From Megalopta genalis (taxonomy: Eukaryota > Arthropoda > Insecta > Hymenoptera > Halictidae): a DNA stretch of 64,000 bases. The notes below the pieces were generated by a model. That model had not been told where the DNA came from. It worked only from the letters and a program-made list of their open reading frames with translations, and ran no database searches. The position numbers and the translations under genes are program-made. The stretch spans positions 1-64,000 of the forward strand of contig NW_027476500.1 in NCBI RefSeq assembly GCF_051020955.1, given 5' to 3'. Below are positions 53,996 to 64,000 of the stretch, one piece after another (within the stretch, counting starts at the first letter, position 1; each line of letters starts with the position of its first letter).

Positions 53996-54145
53996 TTCGC
54001 ATTGATTTGAAGCTAAATCATGTGTTTCGCATGGATTTGAAGCTAACTCGTTTGTTTCGCATGCAGTTGAAGCTAAATCATGTATATCACAAGTGTTTGA
54101 AGCTAAATCATTTGTTTCGCATGGATTCGAAGATAACCCTTCTAC
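53996..54145. repeat. Reference 150-bp pentamer (subunits E-A-B-C-D)
   Basis: This is a clean example of the repeat unit. Subunit E is 53996-54025 (TTCGCATTGATTTGAAG...), A 54026-54055 (TTCGCATGGATTTGAAG... with CTCGTTTGT), B 54056-54085 (TTCGCATGCAGTTGAAG...), C 54086-54115 (ATCACAAGTGTTTGAAG...) and D 54116-54145 (TTCGCATGGATTCGAAG... with CCCTTCTAC). Each subunit is exactly 30 bp, and the next E starts at 54146. The TTGAAG or TCGAAG in the middle and the TTCGCAT start are the most constant parts. GCATGC occurs in B only, giving one such palindrome per 150 bp. Confidence 0.95.
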
Positions 54146-54629
54146 TTCGCATTGATTTGAAGCTAAATCATGTGTTTCGCATGGATTTGAAGCAAAGCCT
54201 TCTACTTCGCATTGATTTGGAGTTAAATCATGTGTTTCGCATGGATTTAAAGCTAACTCGTTGTTTCGCAAGCAGTTGAAGCTAAATCATGTATATCACA
54301 AGTGTTTGAAGCTAAACCATTTGTTTTGCATGGATTCGAAGATAATCGTTCTACTTCGCATTGATTTGAAGGTAATTCATGTGTTTCGCATGGATTTGAA
54401 GCTAACTAGTTTGTTTCGCATGCAGTTGAAGTTAAATCATGTATATCACAAGTATTTGAAGCAAAACCTTTGTTTCGCATGGATTTGAACATCAGCCTTC
54501 TGCTTCGCACTGATTTGGACCTAAGTCATGTGTTTCGCATGGATTTGAATCTAACTCGTTTATTTCGCATGCACTTGAAGCTGAACCATGTATATCACAA
54601 GTATTTGAAGCTAAACCGTTTGATTGGCA

Positions 54630-55740
54630 TGGATTTGAAGCTAAGCCTTCTACTTCGCATCAAATTGAAGCTAAATCATGTGTTTCGCATGGATTTGAAG
54701 CTAACACGTTTGTTTCGCATGCTGTTGAAGCTAAATCATGTATATCACAAGTATTTGAATATGAACCATTTGATTAGCATGGATTCGAAGATCACCCCTC
54801 TTCTTCGCATTGATTTGAAGCTAAATCATGTGTTTCGCATGGATTTGAAGCTAACTCGTTTGTTTCGCATGCAGTTGAAGCTAAATCATGTATATCACAA
54901 GTATTTGAAGCTAAACCATTTGTTTCGCATTGATTCGAAGATCATTCTTAGACTTCGCATTGATTTGAAGCTAAATCATGTGTTTCGCATGGATTTGAAG
55001 CTAACTCGTTTGTTTCGCATGCAGTTGATGCTGAATCATGTATATCACAAGTATTTGCAGCTAAACCATTTGTTTCGCATGGATTCGTAGATAAGCCTTC
55101 TACTTCGCGTCGATTTGAAGCTAAATCATGTGTTTCGCATGGTTTTTGAAGCTATCTCGTTTGTTTCGCATGCTGTTGAACCTGAATCATGTATATCACA
55201 AGTGTTTGAAGCTAAATCATTTGTTTCGCATGGATTCGAAGATAATCCTTCTTCTTCGCATTGGTTTGAAGCTAAATCATCTGTTTCGCATGGATTTGAA
55301 GCTAACTGGTTTGTTTCGCATGCAGTTGAAGCTAAATCATGTATATCACAAGTGTTTGAAGCTAAATCATTTGTTTCGCATGGATTCGAAGATAACCCTT
55401 CTACTTCGCATTGATTTGAAGCTAAATCATGTATATCACAAGTATTTGAAGCTAAACCATTTGGTTCGCATTGATTCAAAGATGATTCTTCCACTTCGCA
55501 TTTATTTGGAGCGAAATCATGTGTTTCGCATGGATTTAAACCTAACTCGTATGTTTTGCATGCAGTTGAAGCTAAATCATGTGTATCACAAGTGTTTGAA
55601 ACTAAACCATTTGTTTCGCATGGATTCAAAGATAACCCTTCTACTTCGCATTGATTTGAAGCTAAATCATGTGTTGCGCATGGATTTGAAGCTAACTCGT
55701 TTGTTTCGCATGCTGTTGAAGCTAAATCATGTATATCACA
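54630..55740. repeat. 1.1-kb segment shared with about 61529-62490
   Basis: The offset is 6,899 bp to about 55240, then 6,749 bp. The later copy has lost exactly 150 bp. Shared markers are CGCATCAAATTG, ATTCTTAGACTTCG, TTTGCAGCTAAACC and CGCGTCGATTTG. Confidence 0.72.
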
Positions 55741-57944
55741 AGTATTTGAAGCTAAACCATTTTACTCCCATGGATTTGAAGCTATGCCTTCTACTTCGCA
55801 TTGATTTGATGTTAAATCATATGTTTCGCACGGATTTGAAGCTATCTCGTTTGTTTCGCATGCACTTGAATATAAATCAAGTATGTCACAAGTATTTGAA
55901 GCTAAATCGTTTGATTCGCATGGAATTGAAGCTAAGCCTTCTACCTCGCATTGATTCGAAGATAAATCATGTGTTTCGCTTGGATTTGAGGCTAGCTTGT
56001 TTGTTTCGCATGCAGTTGAAGCTAGATCATGTATATCACAATTTGTGTGAAGCTAAATCATTTGTTTCGCATGAATTCGAAGATAACCCTTCTACTTCGC
56101 ATTGATTTGAAGCTAAATCATGTTTTTCGCATGGATTTGAAGCAAAGCCTTCTACTTCGCATAGATTTGGAGTTAAATCATGTGTTTCGCATGGATTTAA
56201 AGCTAACTCGTTGTTTCGCAAGCAGTTGAAGCTAAATCATGTATAGCACAAGTGTTTGAAGATAAACCATTTGATTCCCATGGATTTGAAGCTATGCATT
56301 CTTCTTCGCATTGATTTGAAGCTAAATCATGTATTTCGCATGGATTTGAAGCTAACTCGTTTGTTTCGCATGCTGTTGAAGCTAAATCATGTATATCACA
56401 AGTATTTGAATATGAACCATTTGATTAGCATGGATTCGAAGATCACCCCTCTTCTTCGCATTGATTTGAAGCTAAATCAAATGCTTGGCTTGGATTTGAA
56501 GCTAACTCGTTTGTTTCGCATGCTGTTGATGCTAAATCATGTATATCACAAGTATTTGAAGCTAAACCATTTGATTCCCATGGATTTGAAGCTATGCCTT
56601 CTACTTCGCATTGATTTGGAGCTAAATCATGTGTTTCGCATGGATTTGAAGCTAACTCGTTTGTTTCGCTTGCTGTTGAAGCTAAATCATGTATATCACA
56701 AGTATTTGAATATGAACCATTTGATTAGCATGGATTCGAAGATCATCCCTCTTCTTCGCATTGATTTGAAGCTAAATCATGTGTTTCGCATGGATTTGAA
56801 GCTAACTCGTTTGTTTCGCATGCAGTTGAAGCTAAATCATGTATATCACAAGTATTTGAAGCTAAACCATTTGTTTCGCATTGATTCAAAGATCATTCTT
56901 CCACTTCGCATTGATTTGAAGCTAAATCATGTGTTTCGCATGGATTTGAAGCTAACTCGTTTGTTTCGCATGCAGTTGAAGCTAAATCATGTATATCACA
57001 AGTGTTTGAAGCTAAATCATTTGTTTCGCATGGATTCGAAGATAACCCTTCTACTTCGCATTGATTTGAAGCTAAATCATGTGTTTCGCATGGATTTGAA
57101 GCAAAGCCTTCTACTTCGCATTGATTAGGAGTTAAATCATGTGTTTCGCATGGATTTAAAGCTAACTCGTTGTTTCGCAAGCAGTTGAAGCTAAATCATG
57201 TATAGCACAAGTGTTTGAAGATAAACCATTTGATTCCCATGGATTTGAAGCTATGCATTCTTCTTCGCATTGATTTGAAGCTAAATCATGTATTTCGCAT
57301 GGATTTGAAGCTAACTCGTTTGTTTCGCATGCTGTTGAAGCTAAATCATGTATATCACAAGTATTTGAATATGAACCATTTGATTAGCATGGATTCGAAG
57401 ATCACCCCTCTTCTTCGCATTGATTTGAAGCTAAATCATGTGTTTCGCATGGATTTGAAGCTAACTCGTTTGTTTCGCATGCAGTTGAAGCTAAATCATG
57501 TATATCACAAGTATTTGAAGCTAAACCATTTGTTTCGCATTGATTCGAAGATCATTCTTCCACTTCGCATTGATTTGAAGCTAAATCATGTGTTTCGCAT
57601 GGATTTGAAGCTAACTCGTTTGTTTCGCATGCAGTTGATGCTGAATCATGTATATCACAAGTATTTGCAGCTAAACCATTTGTTTCGCATGGATTCGTAG
57701 ATAAGCCTTCTACTTCGCGTCGATTTGAAGCTAAATCATGTGTTTCGCATGGTTTTTGAAGCTATCTCGTTTGTTTCGCATGCAGTTGAAGCTAAATCAT
57801 GTGTATCACAAGTGTTTGAAACTAAACCATTTGTTTCGCATGGATTCAAAGAGAACCCTTCTACTTCGCAATTGATTTGAAGCTAAATCATGTGTTGCGC
57901 ATGGATTTGAAGCTAACTCGTTTGTTTCGCATGCAGTTGAAGCT

Positions 57945-59083
57945 AAATCATGTATATCACAAGTATTTGAAGCTAAACCATTTGATTCCCATGGATTTGA
58001 AGCTATGCCTTCTACTTCGCATTGATTTGGAGCTAAATCATGTGTTTCGCATGGATTTGAAGCTAACTCGTTTGTTTCGCTTGCTGTTGAAGCTAAATCA
58101 TGTATATCACAAGTATTTGAATATGAACCATTTGATTAGCATGGATTCGAAGATCACCCCTCTTCTTCGCATTGATTTGAAGCTAAATCATGTGTTTCGC
58201 ATGGATTTGAAGCTAACTCGTTTGTTTCGCATGCAGTTGAAGCTAAATCATGTATATCACAAGTGTTTGAAGCTAAATCATTTGTTTCGCATGGATTCGA
58301 AGATAACCCTTCTACTTCGCATTGATTTGAAGCTAAATCATGTATATCACAAGTATTTGAAGCTAAACCATTTGGTTCGCATTGATTCAAAGATGATTCT
58401 TCCACTTCGCATTTATTTGGAGCGAAATCATGTGTTTCGCATGGATTTAAACCTAACTCGTATGTTTTGCATGCAGTTGAAGCTAAATCATGTGTATCAC
58501 AAGCGTTTGAAACTAAACCATTTGTTTCGCATGGATTCAAAGATAACCCTTCTACTTCGCATTGATTTGAAGCTAAATCATGTGTTGCGCATGGATTTGA
58601 AGCTAACTCGTTTGTTTCGCATGCAGTTGAAGCTAAATCATGTATATCACAAGTATTTGAAGCTAAACCATTTGATTCCCATGGATTTGTAGCTATGCCT
58701 TCTACTTCGCATTCATTTGGAGCTAAATCATGTGTTTCGCATGGATTTACAGCTAACTCGTTTGTTTCGCATGCTGTTGAAGCTAAATCATGTATATCAC
58801 AAGTATTTGAATATGAACCATTTGATTAGCATGGATTCGAAGATCACCACTCTTCTTCGCATTGATTTGAAAATAATCATGTGTTTCGCAAGGATTTGAA
58901 GCTAACTCGTTTGTTTCGCATGCACTTGAATCTAAATCAATTATATCACAAGCATTTGAATATGAACCATTTGGTTAGCATTGATTCGAAGATCACCCTT
59001 CTTCTTCGCATTGATTTCAAGCTTAATAATGTGTTTCGCTTGGATTTGTGGCTAGCTTGTTTGTTTCGCATGCAGTTGAAGCT
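57945..59083. repeat. 1.1-kb segment shared with 59833-60971
   Basis: The offset is 1,888 bp with few differences. Shared markers include CCATTTGGTTCGC, TTATTTGGAGCG, GGATTTAAACCTAAC, GGATTTGTAGC and, near the end, TTTCAAGCTTAATAATG and GGATTTGTGGC. Confidence 0.78.
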
Positions 59084-62026
59084 AAATCATGTATATCACA
59101 ATTTGTTTGAAGCTAAATCATTTGTTTTGCATGGATTCGAAGATAATCCTTCTACTTCGCATTGATTTGAAGGTAAATCATGTGTTTCGCATGGATTTGA
59201 AGCTAACTAGTTTGTTTCGCATGCAGCTGAAGCAAAATCATGTATATCACAAGTTTTTGAAGCTAAACCATTTGTTTTGCATGGATTCGAAGATAATCGT
59301 TCTACTTCGCATTGATTTGAAGGTAATTCATGTGTTTCGCATGGATTTGAAGCTAACTAGTTTGTTTCGCATGCAGTTGAAGTTAAATCATGTATATCAC
59401 AAGTATTTGAAGCAAAACCTTTGTTTCGCATGGATTTGAACATCAGCCTTCTGCTTCGCACTGATTTGGACCTAAGTCATGTGTTTCTAATGGATTTGAA
59501 TCTAACTCGTTTCTTTCGCATGCACTTGAAGCTGAACCATGTATATCACAAGTATTTGAAGCTAAACCGTTTGATTGGCATGGATTTGAAGCTAAGCCTT
59601 CTACTTCGCATCAAATTGAAGCTAAATCATGTGTATCGCATGGATTTGAAGCTAACACGTTTGTTTCGCATGCTGTTGAAGCTAAATCATGTATATCACA
59701 AGTATTTGAATCTATACAATCTGTTTCGTCTGGATCGGTGATCAGCCTTCTACTTCGCATTGATATGAAGCGAAATCATATGATTCGCTTGGATTTGAAG
59801 CTAACTCGTTTGTTTCGCATGCTGTTGATGCTAAATCATGTATATCACAAGTATTTGAAGCTAAACCATTTGATTCCCATGGATTTGAAGCTATGCCTTC
59901 TACTTCGCATTGATTTGGAGCTAAATCATGTGTTTCGCATGGATTTGAAGCTAACTCGTTTGTTTCGCTTGCTGTTGAAGCTAAATCATGTATATCACAA
60001 GTATTTGAATATGAACCATTTGATTAGCATGGATTCGAAGATCACCCCTCTTCTTCGCATTGATTTGAAGCTAAATCATGTGTTTCGCATGGATTTGAAG
60101 CTAACTCGTTTGTTTCGCATGCAGTTGAAGCTAAATCATGTATATCACAAGTGTTTGAAGCTAAATCATTTGTTTCGCATGGATTCGAAGATAACCCTTC
60201 TACTTCGCATTGATTTGAAGCTAAATCATGTATATCACAAGTATTTGAAGCTAAACCATTTGGTTCGCATTGATTCAAAGATGATTCTTCCACTTCGCAT
60301 TTATTTGGAGCGAAATCATGTGTTTCGCATGGATTTAAACCTAACTCGTATGTTTTGCATGCAGTTGAAGCTAAATCATGTGTATCACAAGTGTTTGAAA
60401 CTAAACCATTTGTTTCGCATGGATTCAAAGATAACCCTTCTACTTCGCATTGATTTGAAGCTAAATCATGTGTTGCGCATGGATTTGAAGCTAACTCGTT
60501 TGTTTCGCATGCAGTTGAATCTAAATCATGTATATCACAAGTATTTGAAGCTAAACCATTTGATTCCCATGGATTTGTAGCTATGCCTTCTACTTCGCAT
60601 TGATTTGGAGCTAAATCATGTGTTTCGCATGGATTTACAGCTAACTCGTTTGTTTCGCATGCTGTTGAAGCTAAATCATGTATATCACAAGTATTTGAAT
60701 ATGAACCATTTGATTAGCATGGATTCGAAGATCACCACTCTTCTTCGCATTGATTTGAAGATAATCATGTGTTTCGCAAGGATTTGAAGCTAACTCGTTT
60801 GTTTCGCATGCACTTGAATCTAAATCAATTATATCACAAGCATTTGAATATGAACCATTTGGTTAGCATTGATTCGAAGATCACCCTTCTTCTTCGCATT
60901 GATTTCAAGCTTAATAATGTGTTTCGCTTGGATTTGTGGCTAGCTTGTTTGTTTCGCATGCAGTTGAAGTTAAATCATGTATATCACAAGTATTTGAAGC
61001 TAAACCATTTGATTCCCATGGATTTGAAGCTATGCCTTCTACTTCGCATTGATTTGGAGCTAAATCATGTGTTTCGCATGGATTTGAAGCTAACTCATTT
61101 GTTTCGCTTGCTGTTGAAGCTAAATCATGTATATCACAAGTATTTGAATATGAACCATTTGATTAGCATGGATTCGAAGATCACCCCTCTTCTTCGCATT
61201 GATTTGAAGCTAAATCATGTGTTTCGCATGGATTTGGAGCTAACTCGTTTGTTTCGCATGCAGTTGAAGCTAAATCATGTATATCACAAGTATTTGAAGC
61301 TAAACCATTTGTTTCGCATTGATTCAAAGATCATTCTTCCACTTCGCATTGATTTGAAGCTAAATCATGTGTTTCGCATGGATTTGAAGCTAACTCGTTT
61401 GTTTCGCATGCAGTTGAAGCTAAATCATGTATATCACAAGTGTTTGAAGCTAAATCATTTGTTTCGCATGGATTCTAAGATAACCCTTCTACTTCGCATT
61501 GATTTGAAGCTAAATCATGTGTTTCGCATGGATTTGAAGCTAAGCCTTCTACTTCGCATCAAATTGAAGCTAAATCATGTGTTTCGCATGGATTTGAAGC
61601 TAACACGTTTGTTTCGCATGCTGTTGAAGCTAAATCATGTATATCACAAGTATTTGAATATGAACCATTTGATTAGCATGGATTCGAAGATCACCCCTCT
61701 TCTTCGCATTGATTTGAAGCTAAATCATGTGTTTCGCATGGATTTGAAGCTAACTCGTTTGTTTCGCATGCAGTTGAAGCTAAATCATGTATATCACAAG
61801 TATTTGAAGCTAAACCATTTGTTTCGCATTGATTCGAAGATCATTCTTAGACTTCGCATTGATTTGAAGCTAAATCATGTGTTTCGCATGGATTTGAAGC
61901 TAACTCGTTTGTTTCGCATGCAGTTGATGCTGAATCATGTATATCACAAGTATTTGCAGCTAAACCATTTGTTTCGCATGGATTCGTAGATAAGCCTTCT
62001 ACTTCGCGTCGATTTGAAGCTAAATC

Positions 62027-63694
62027 ATGTGTTTCGCATGGTTTTTGAAGCTATCTCGTTTGTTTCGCATGCTGTTGAACCTGAATCATGTATATCACAA
62101 GTGTTTGAAGCTAAATCATTTGTTTCGCATGGATTCGAAGATAACCCTTCTACTTCGCATTGATTTGAAGCTAAATCATGTATATCACAAGTATTTGAAG
62201 CTAAACCATTTGGTTCGCATTGATTCAAAGATGATTCTTCCACTTCGCATTTATTTGGAGCGAAATCATGTGTTTCGCATGGATTTAAACCTAACTCGTA
62301 TGTTTTGCATGCAGTTGAAGCTAAATCATGTGTATCACAAGTGTTTGAAACTAAACCATTTGTTTCGCATGGATTCAAAGATAACCCTTCTACTTCGCAT
62401 TGATTTGAAGCTAAATCATGTGTTGCGCATGGATTTGAAGCTAACTCGTTTGTTTCGCATGCTGTTGAAGCTAAATCATGTATATCACAAGTATTTGAAT
62501 ATGAACCATTTGATTAGCATGGATTCGAAGATCACCCCTCTTCTTCGCATTGATTTGAAGCTAAATCATGTGTTTCGCATGGATTTGAAGCTAACTCGTT
62601 TGTTTCGCATGCAGTTGAAGCTAAATCATGTATATCACAAGTATTTGAAGCTAAACCATTTGTTTCGCATTGATTCGAAGATCATTCTTCCACTTCGCAT
62701 TGATTTGAAGCTAAATCATGTGTTTCGCATGGATTTGAAGCTAACTCGTTTGTTTCGCATGCAGTTGATGCTGAATCATGTATATCACAAGTGTTTGAAG
62801 CTAAATCATTTGTTTCGCATGGATTCGAAGATAATCCTTCTTCTTCGCATTGGTTTGAAGCTAAATCATCTGTTTCGCATGGATTTGAAGCTAACTCGTT
62901 TGTTTCGCATGCAGTTGAAGCTAAATCATGTATATCACAAGTGTTTGAAGCTAAATCATTTGTTTCGCATGGATTCGAAGATAACCCTTCTACTTCGCAT
63001 TGATTTGAAGCTAAATCATGTATATCACAAGTATTTGAAGCTAAACCATTTGGTTCGCATTGATTCAAAGATGATTCTTCCACTTCGCATTTATTTGGAG
63101 CGAAATCATGTGTTTCGCATGGATTTAAACCTAACTCGTATGTTTTGCATGCAGTTGAAGCTAAATCATGTGTATCACAAGTGTTTGAAACTAAACCATT
63201 TGTTTCGCATGGATTCAAAGATAATCCTTCTTCTTCGCATTGGTTTGAAGCTAAATCATGTGTTGCGCATGGATTTGAAGCTAACTCGTTTGTTTCGCAT
63301 GCAGTTGAAGCTAAATCATGTATATCACAAGTATTTGAAGCTAAACCATTTTACTCCCATGGATTTGAAGCTATGCCTTCTACTTCGCATTGATTTGATG
63401 TTAAATCATATGTTTCGCATGGATTTGAAGCTATCTCGTTTGTTTCGCATGCACTTGAATATAAATCAAGTATGTCACAAGTATTTGAAGCTAAATCGTT
63501 TGATTCGCATGGAATTGAAGCTAAGCCTTCTACCTCGCATTGATTCGAAGATAAATCATGTGTTTCGCTTGGATTTGAGGCTAGCTTGTTTGTTTCGCAT
63601 GCAGTTGAAGCTAAATCATGTATATCACAATTTGTGTGAAGCTAAATCATTTGTTTCGCATGAATTCGAAGATAACCCTTCTACTTCGCATTGA
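62027..63694 (+). other. Longest plus-strand open frame through the repeat, 555 codons; probably not a gene
   Basis: The frame is a 10-residue leucine- and basic-rich repeat (for example LKLNHVFRMD, LKLTRLFRMQ, LKLNHVYHKY). It is included only as the longest plus-strand frame. It begins and ends in ordinary repeat sequence, has no unique N- or C-terminal region, and is overlapped by open minus-strand frames. Similar frames of 300-490 codons occur throughout (for example 1704-3161 and 50393-51856), as expected for a period divisible by three. I take it as a by-product of the repeat. Confidence 0.06.
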
Positions 63695-64000
63695 TTTGAA
63701 GCTAAATCATGTTTTTCGCATGGATTTGTAGCTATGCCTTCTACTTCGCATTGATTTGGAGCTAAATCATGTGTTTCGCATGGATTTAAAGCTAACTCGT
63801 TGTTTCGCATGCAGTTGAAGCTAAATCATGTATATCACAAGTGTTTGAAGCTAAACCATTTGTTTCGCATGGATTTGAAGATAACCCTTCTAGTTCGCAC
63901 TGATTTGAAGCTAAATCATGTGTTTCGCATGGATTTGAAGCTAACTCGTTTGTTTCGCATGCAGTTGATGCTGAATCATGTATATCGCAAGTATTTGCAG

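Larger units (their letters stand above)
27550..64000. repeat. Tandem satellite array, zone 3 (mosaic of shared segments)
   Basis: The same 30-bp/150-bp repeat continues to the end of the window and beyond it. Diagnostic variants are a D subunit with CATTGATTCAAAGATCATTC, and, from about 31.1 kb, an E subunit with TTATTTGGAGCGAAATCATG (31.2, 37.0, 39.6, 43.0, 55.5, 58.4, 60.3, 62.3, 63.1 kb). Direct duplications of about 0.5-1.2 kb at many offsets (807, 1888, 3149, 5539, 5812, 5837, 6749, 6899 bp) make it a mosaic. One-base indels are frequent and shared among copies. I see no insertion, gene or unique sequence in these 36 kb. Confidence 0.93.

Noticed and set aside
53996..54145. CENP-B box in TTCGCATGGATTTGAAG
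   Set aside because: The subunit starts TTCG like the box (TTCGnnnnAnnCGGG), but the A at the required spacing and the CGGG end are missing in all types I looked at.
30876..63393. Second plus-strand frame with a repeat like FEAKSCVSHG (for example 30876-31088 and 62791-63003)
   Set aside because: The ancestral E subunit contains an in-frame TGA (CATTGATTTG), so this frame is stopped about once per 150 bp. It is open only where the variant CATTGGTTTG or CATTGTTTTG occurs.
1..64000. CRISPR array (regular ~30-bp repeats)
   Set aside because: There are no unique spacers: the whole 30-bp period is repeat and successive units are diverged copies of one another. No cas gene is present, and the mariner marks a eukaryotic source.
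1..64000. Numerous plus-strand frames of 60-490 codons as separate genes
   Set aside because: They are the same decapeptide read through a 30-bp repeat. They start at internal ATGs and end at variant stops (TAG in CTCGTTAGTTTC, TAA in GTATAACAC, TAG in GATTTGTAGC), and they overlap open minus-strand frames.
1..64000. Telomeric simple repeats, tRNA or rRNA genes
   Set aside because: I saw no TTAGG/TTAGGG-type runs, no tRNA-like promoter boxes or cloverleaf, and no rRNA-like sequence. All sequence outside 9429-10051 fits the 30-bp family.

Overview
The window is a single, very large tandem-repeat (satellite-like) array with one transposon inside it. I see no conventional gene. About 63.4 kb of the 64 kb is built from one 30-bp sequence repeated head to tail in one orientation. 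Five diverged versions of the 30-mer (called A-E here) make a 150-bp pentamer, so the window holds roughly 420 pentamers. The array runs off both ends, so its true length and flanks are unknown. An arthropod, probably an insect, is the best guess for the source. This rests on a mellifera-type mariner element with a TA target duplication, a pure (AAT)20 microsatellite, low GC, and a complex higher-order satellite. None of these fixes the species.

Layout. (1) Bases 1-9426 and 10054 to about 15.9 kb: an older-looking zone in which the 30-bp register is kept with only a handful of 1-bp indels by eye. It contains a 2,939-bp tandem duplication (2518-5456 and 5457-8695) and a 1.6-kb direct duplication (10054-11671 and 12664-14280). 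(2) Bases 9429-10051: a 623-bp internally deleted mariner with perfect 30-bp terminal inverted repeats, the C-terminal part of a transposase on the minus strand, and the (AAT)20 tract at the deletion scar. (3) About 15.9-27.5 kb: two almost identical copies of a 5,805-bp block, each with nested 449-bp and 299-bp duplications. (4) About 27.5-64 kb: a mosaic of shorter duplicated segments (0.5-1.2 kb) sharing diagnostic variants, with frequent 1-bp indels.

Because 30 and 150 are multiples of three, long open frames appear on both strands. The longest are 1,155 and 1,005 codons on the minus strand, with a decapeptide carrying one cysteine every 10 residues. They start and stop inside the repeat, and the second is a duplicate of the first. 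I treat them as doubtful. The main biology visible here is satellite evolution: whole-unit gains and losses, block duplication at several scales, and a datable transposon insertion beside a 300-bp duplication junction.
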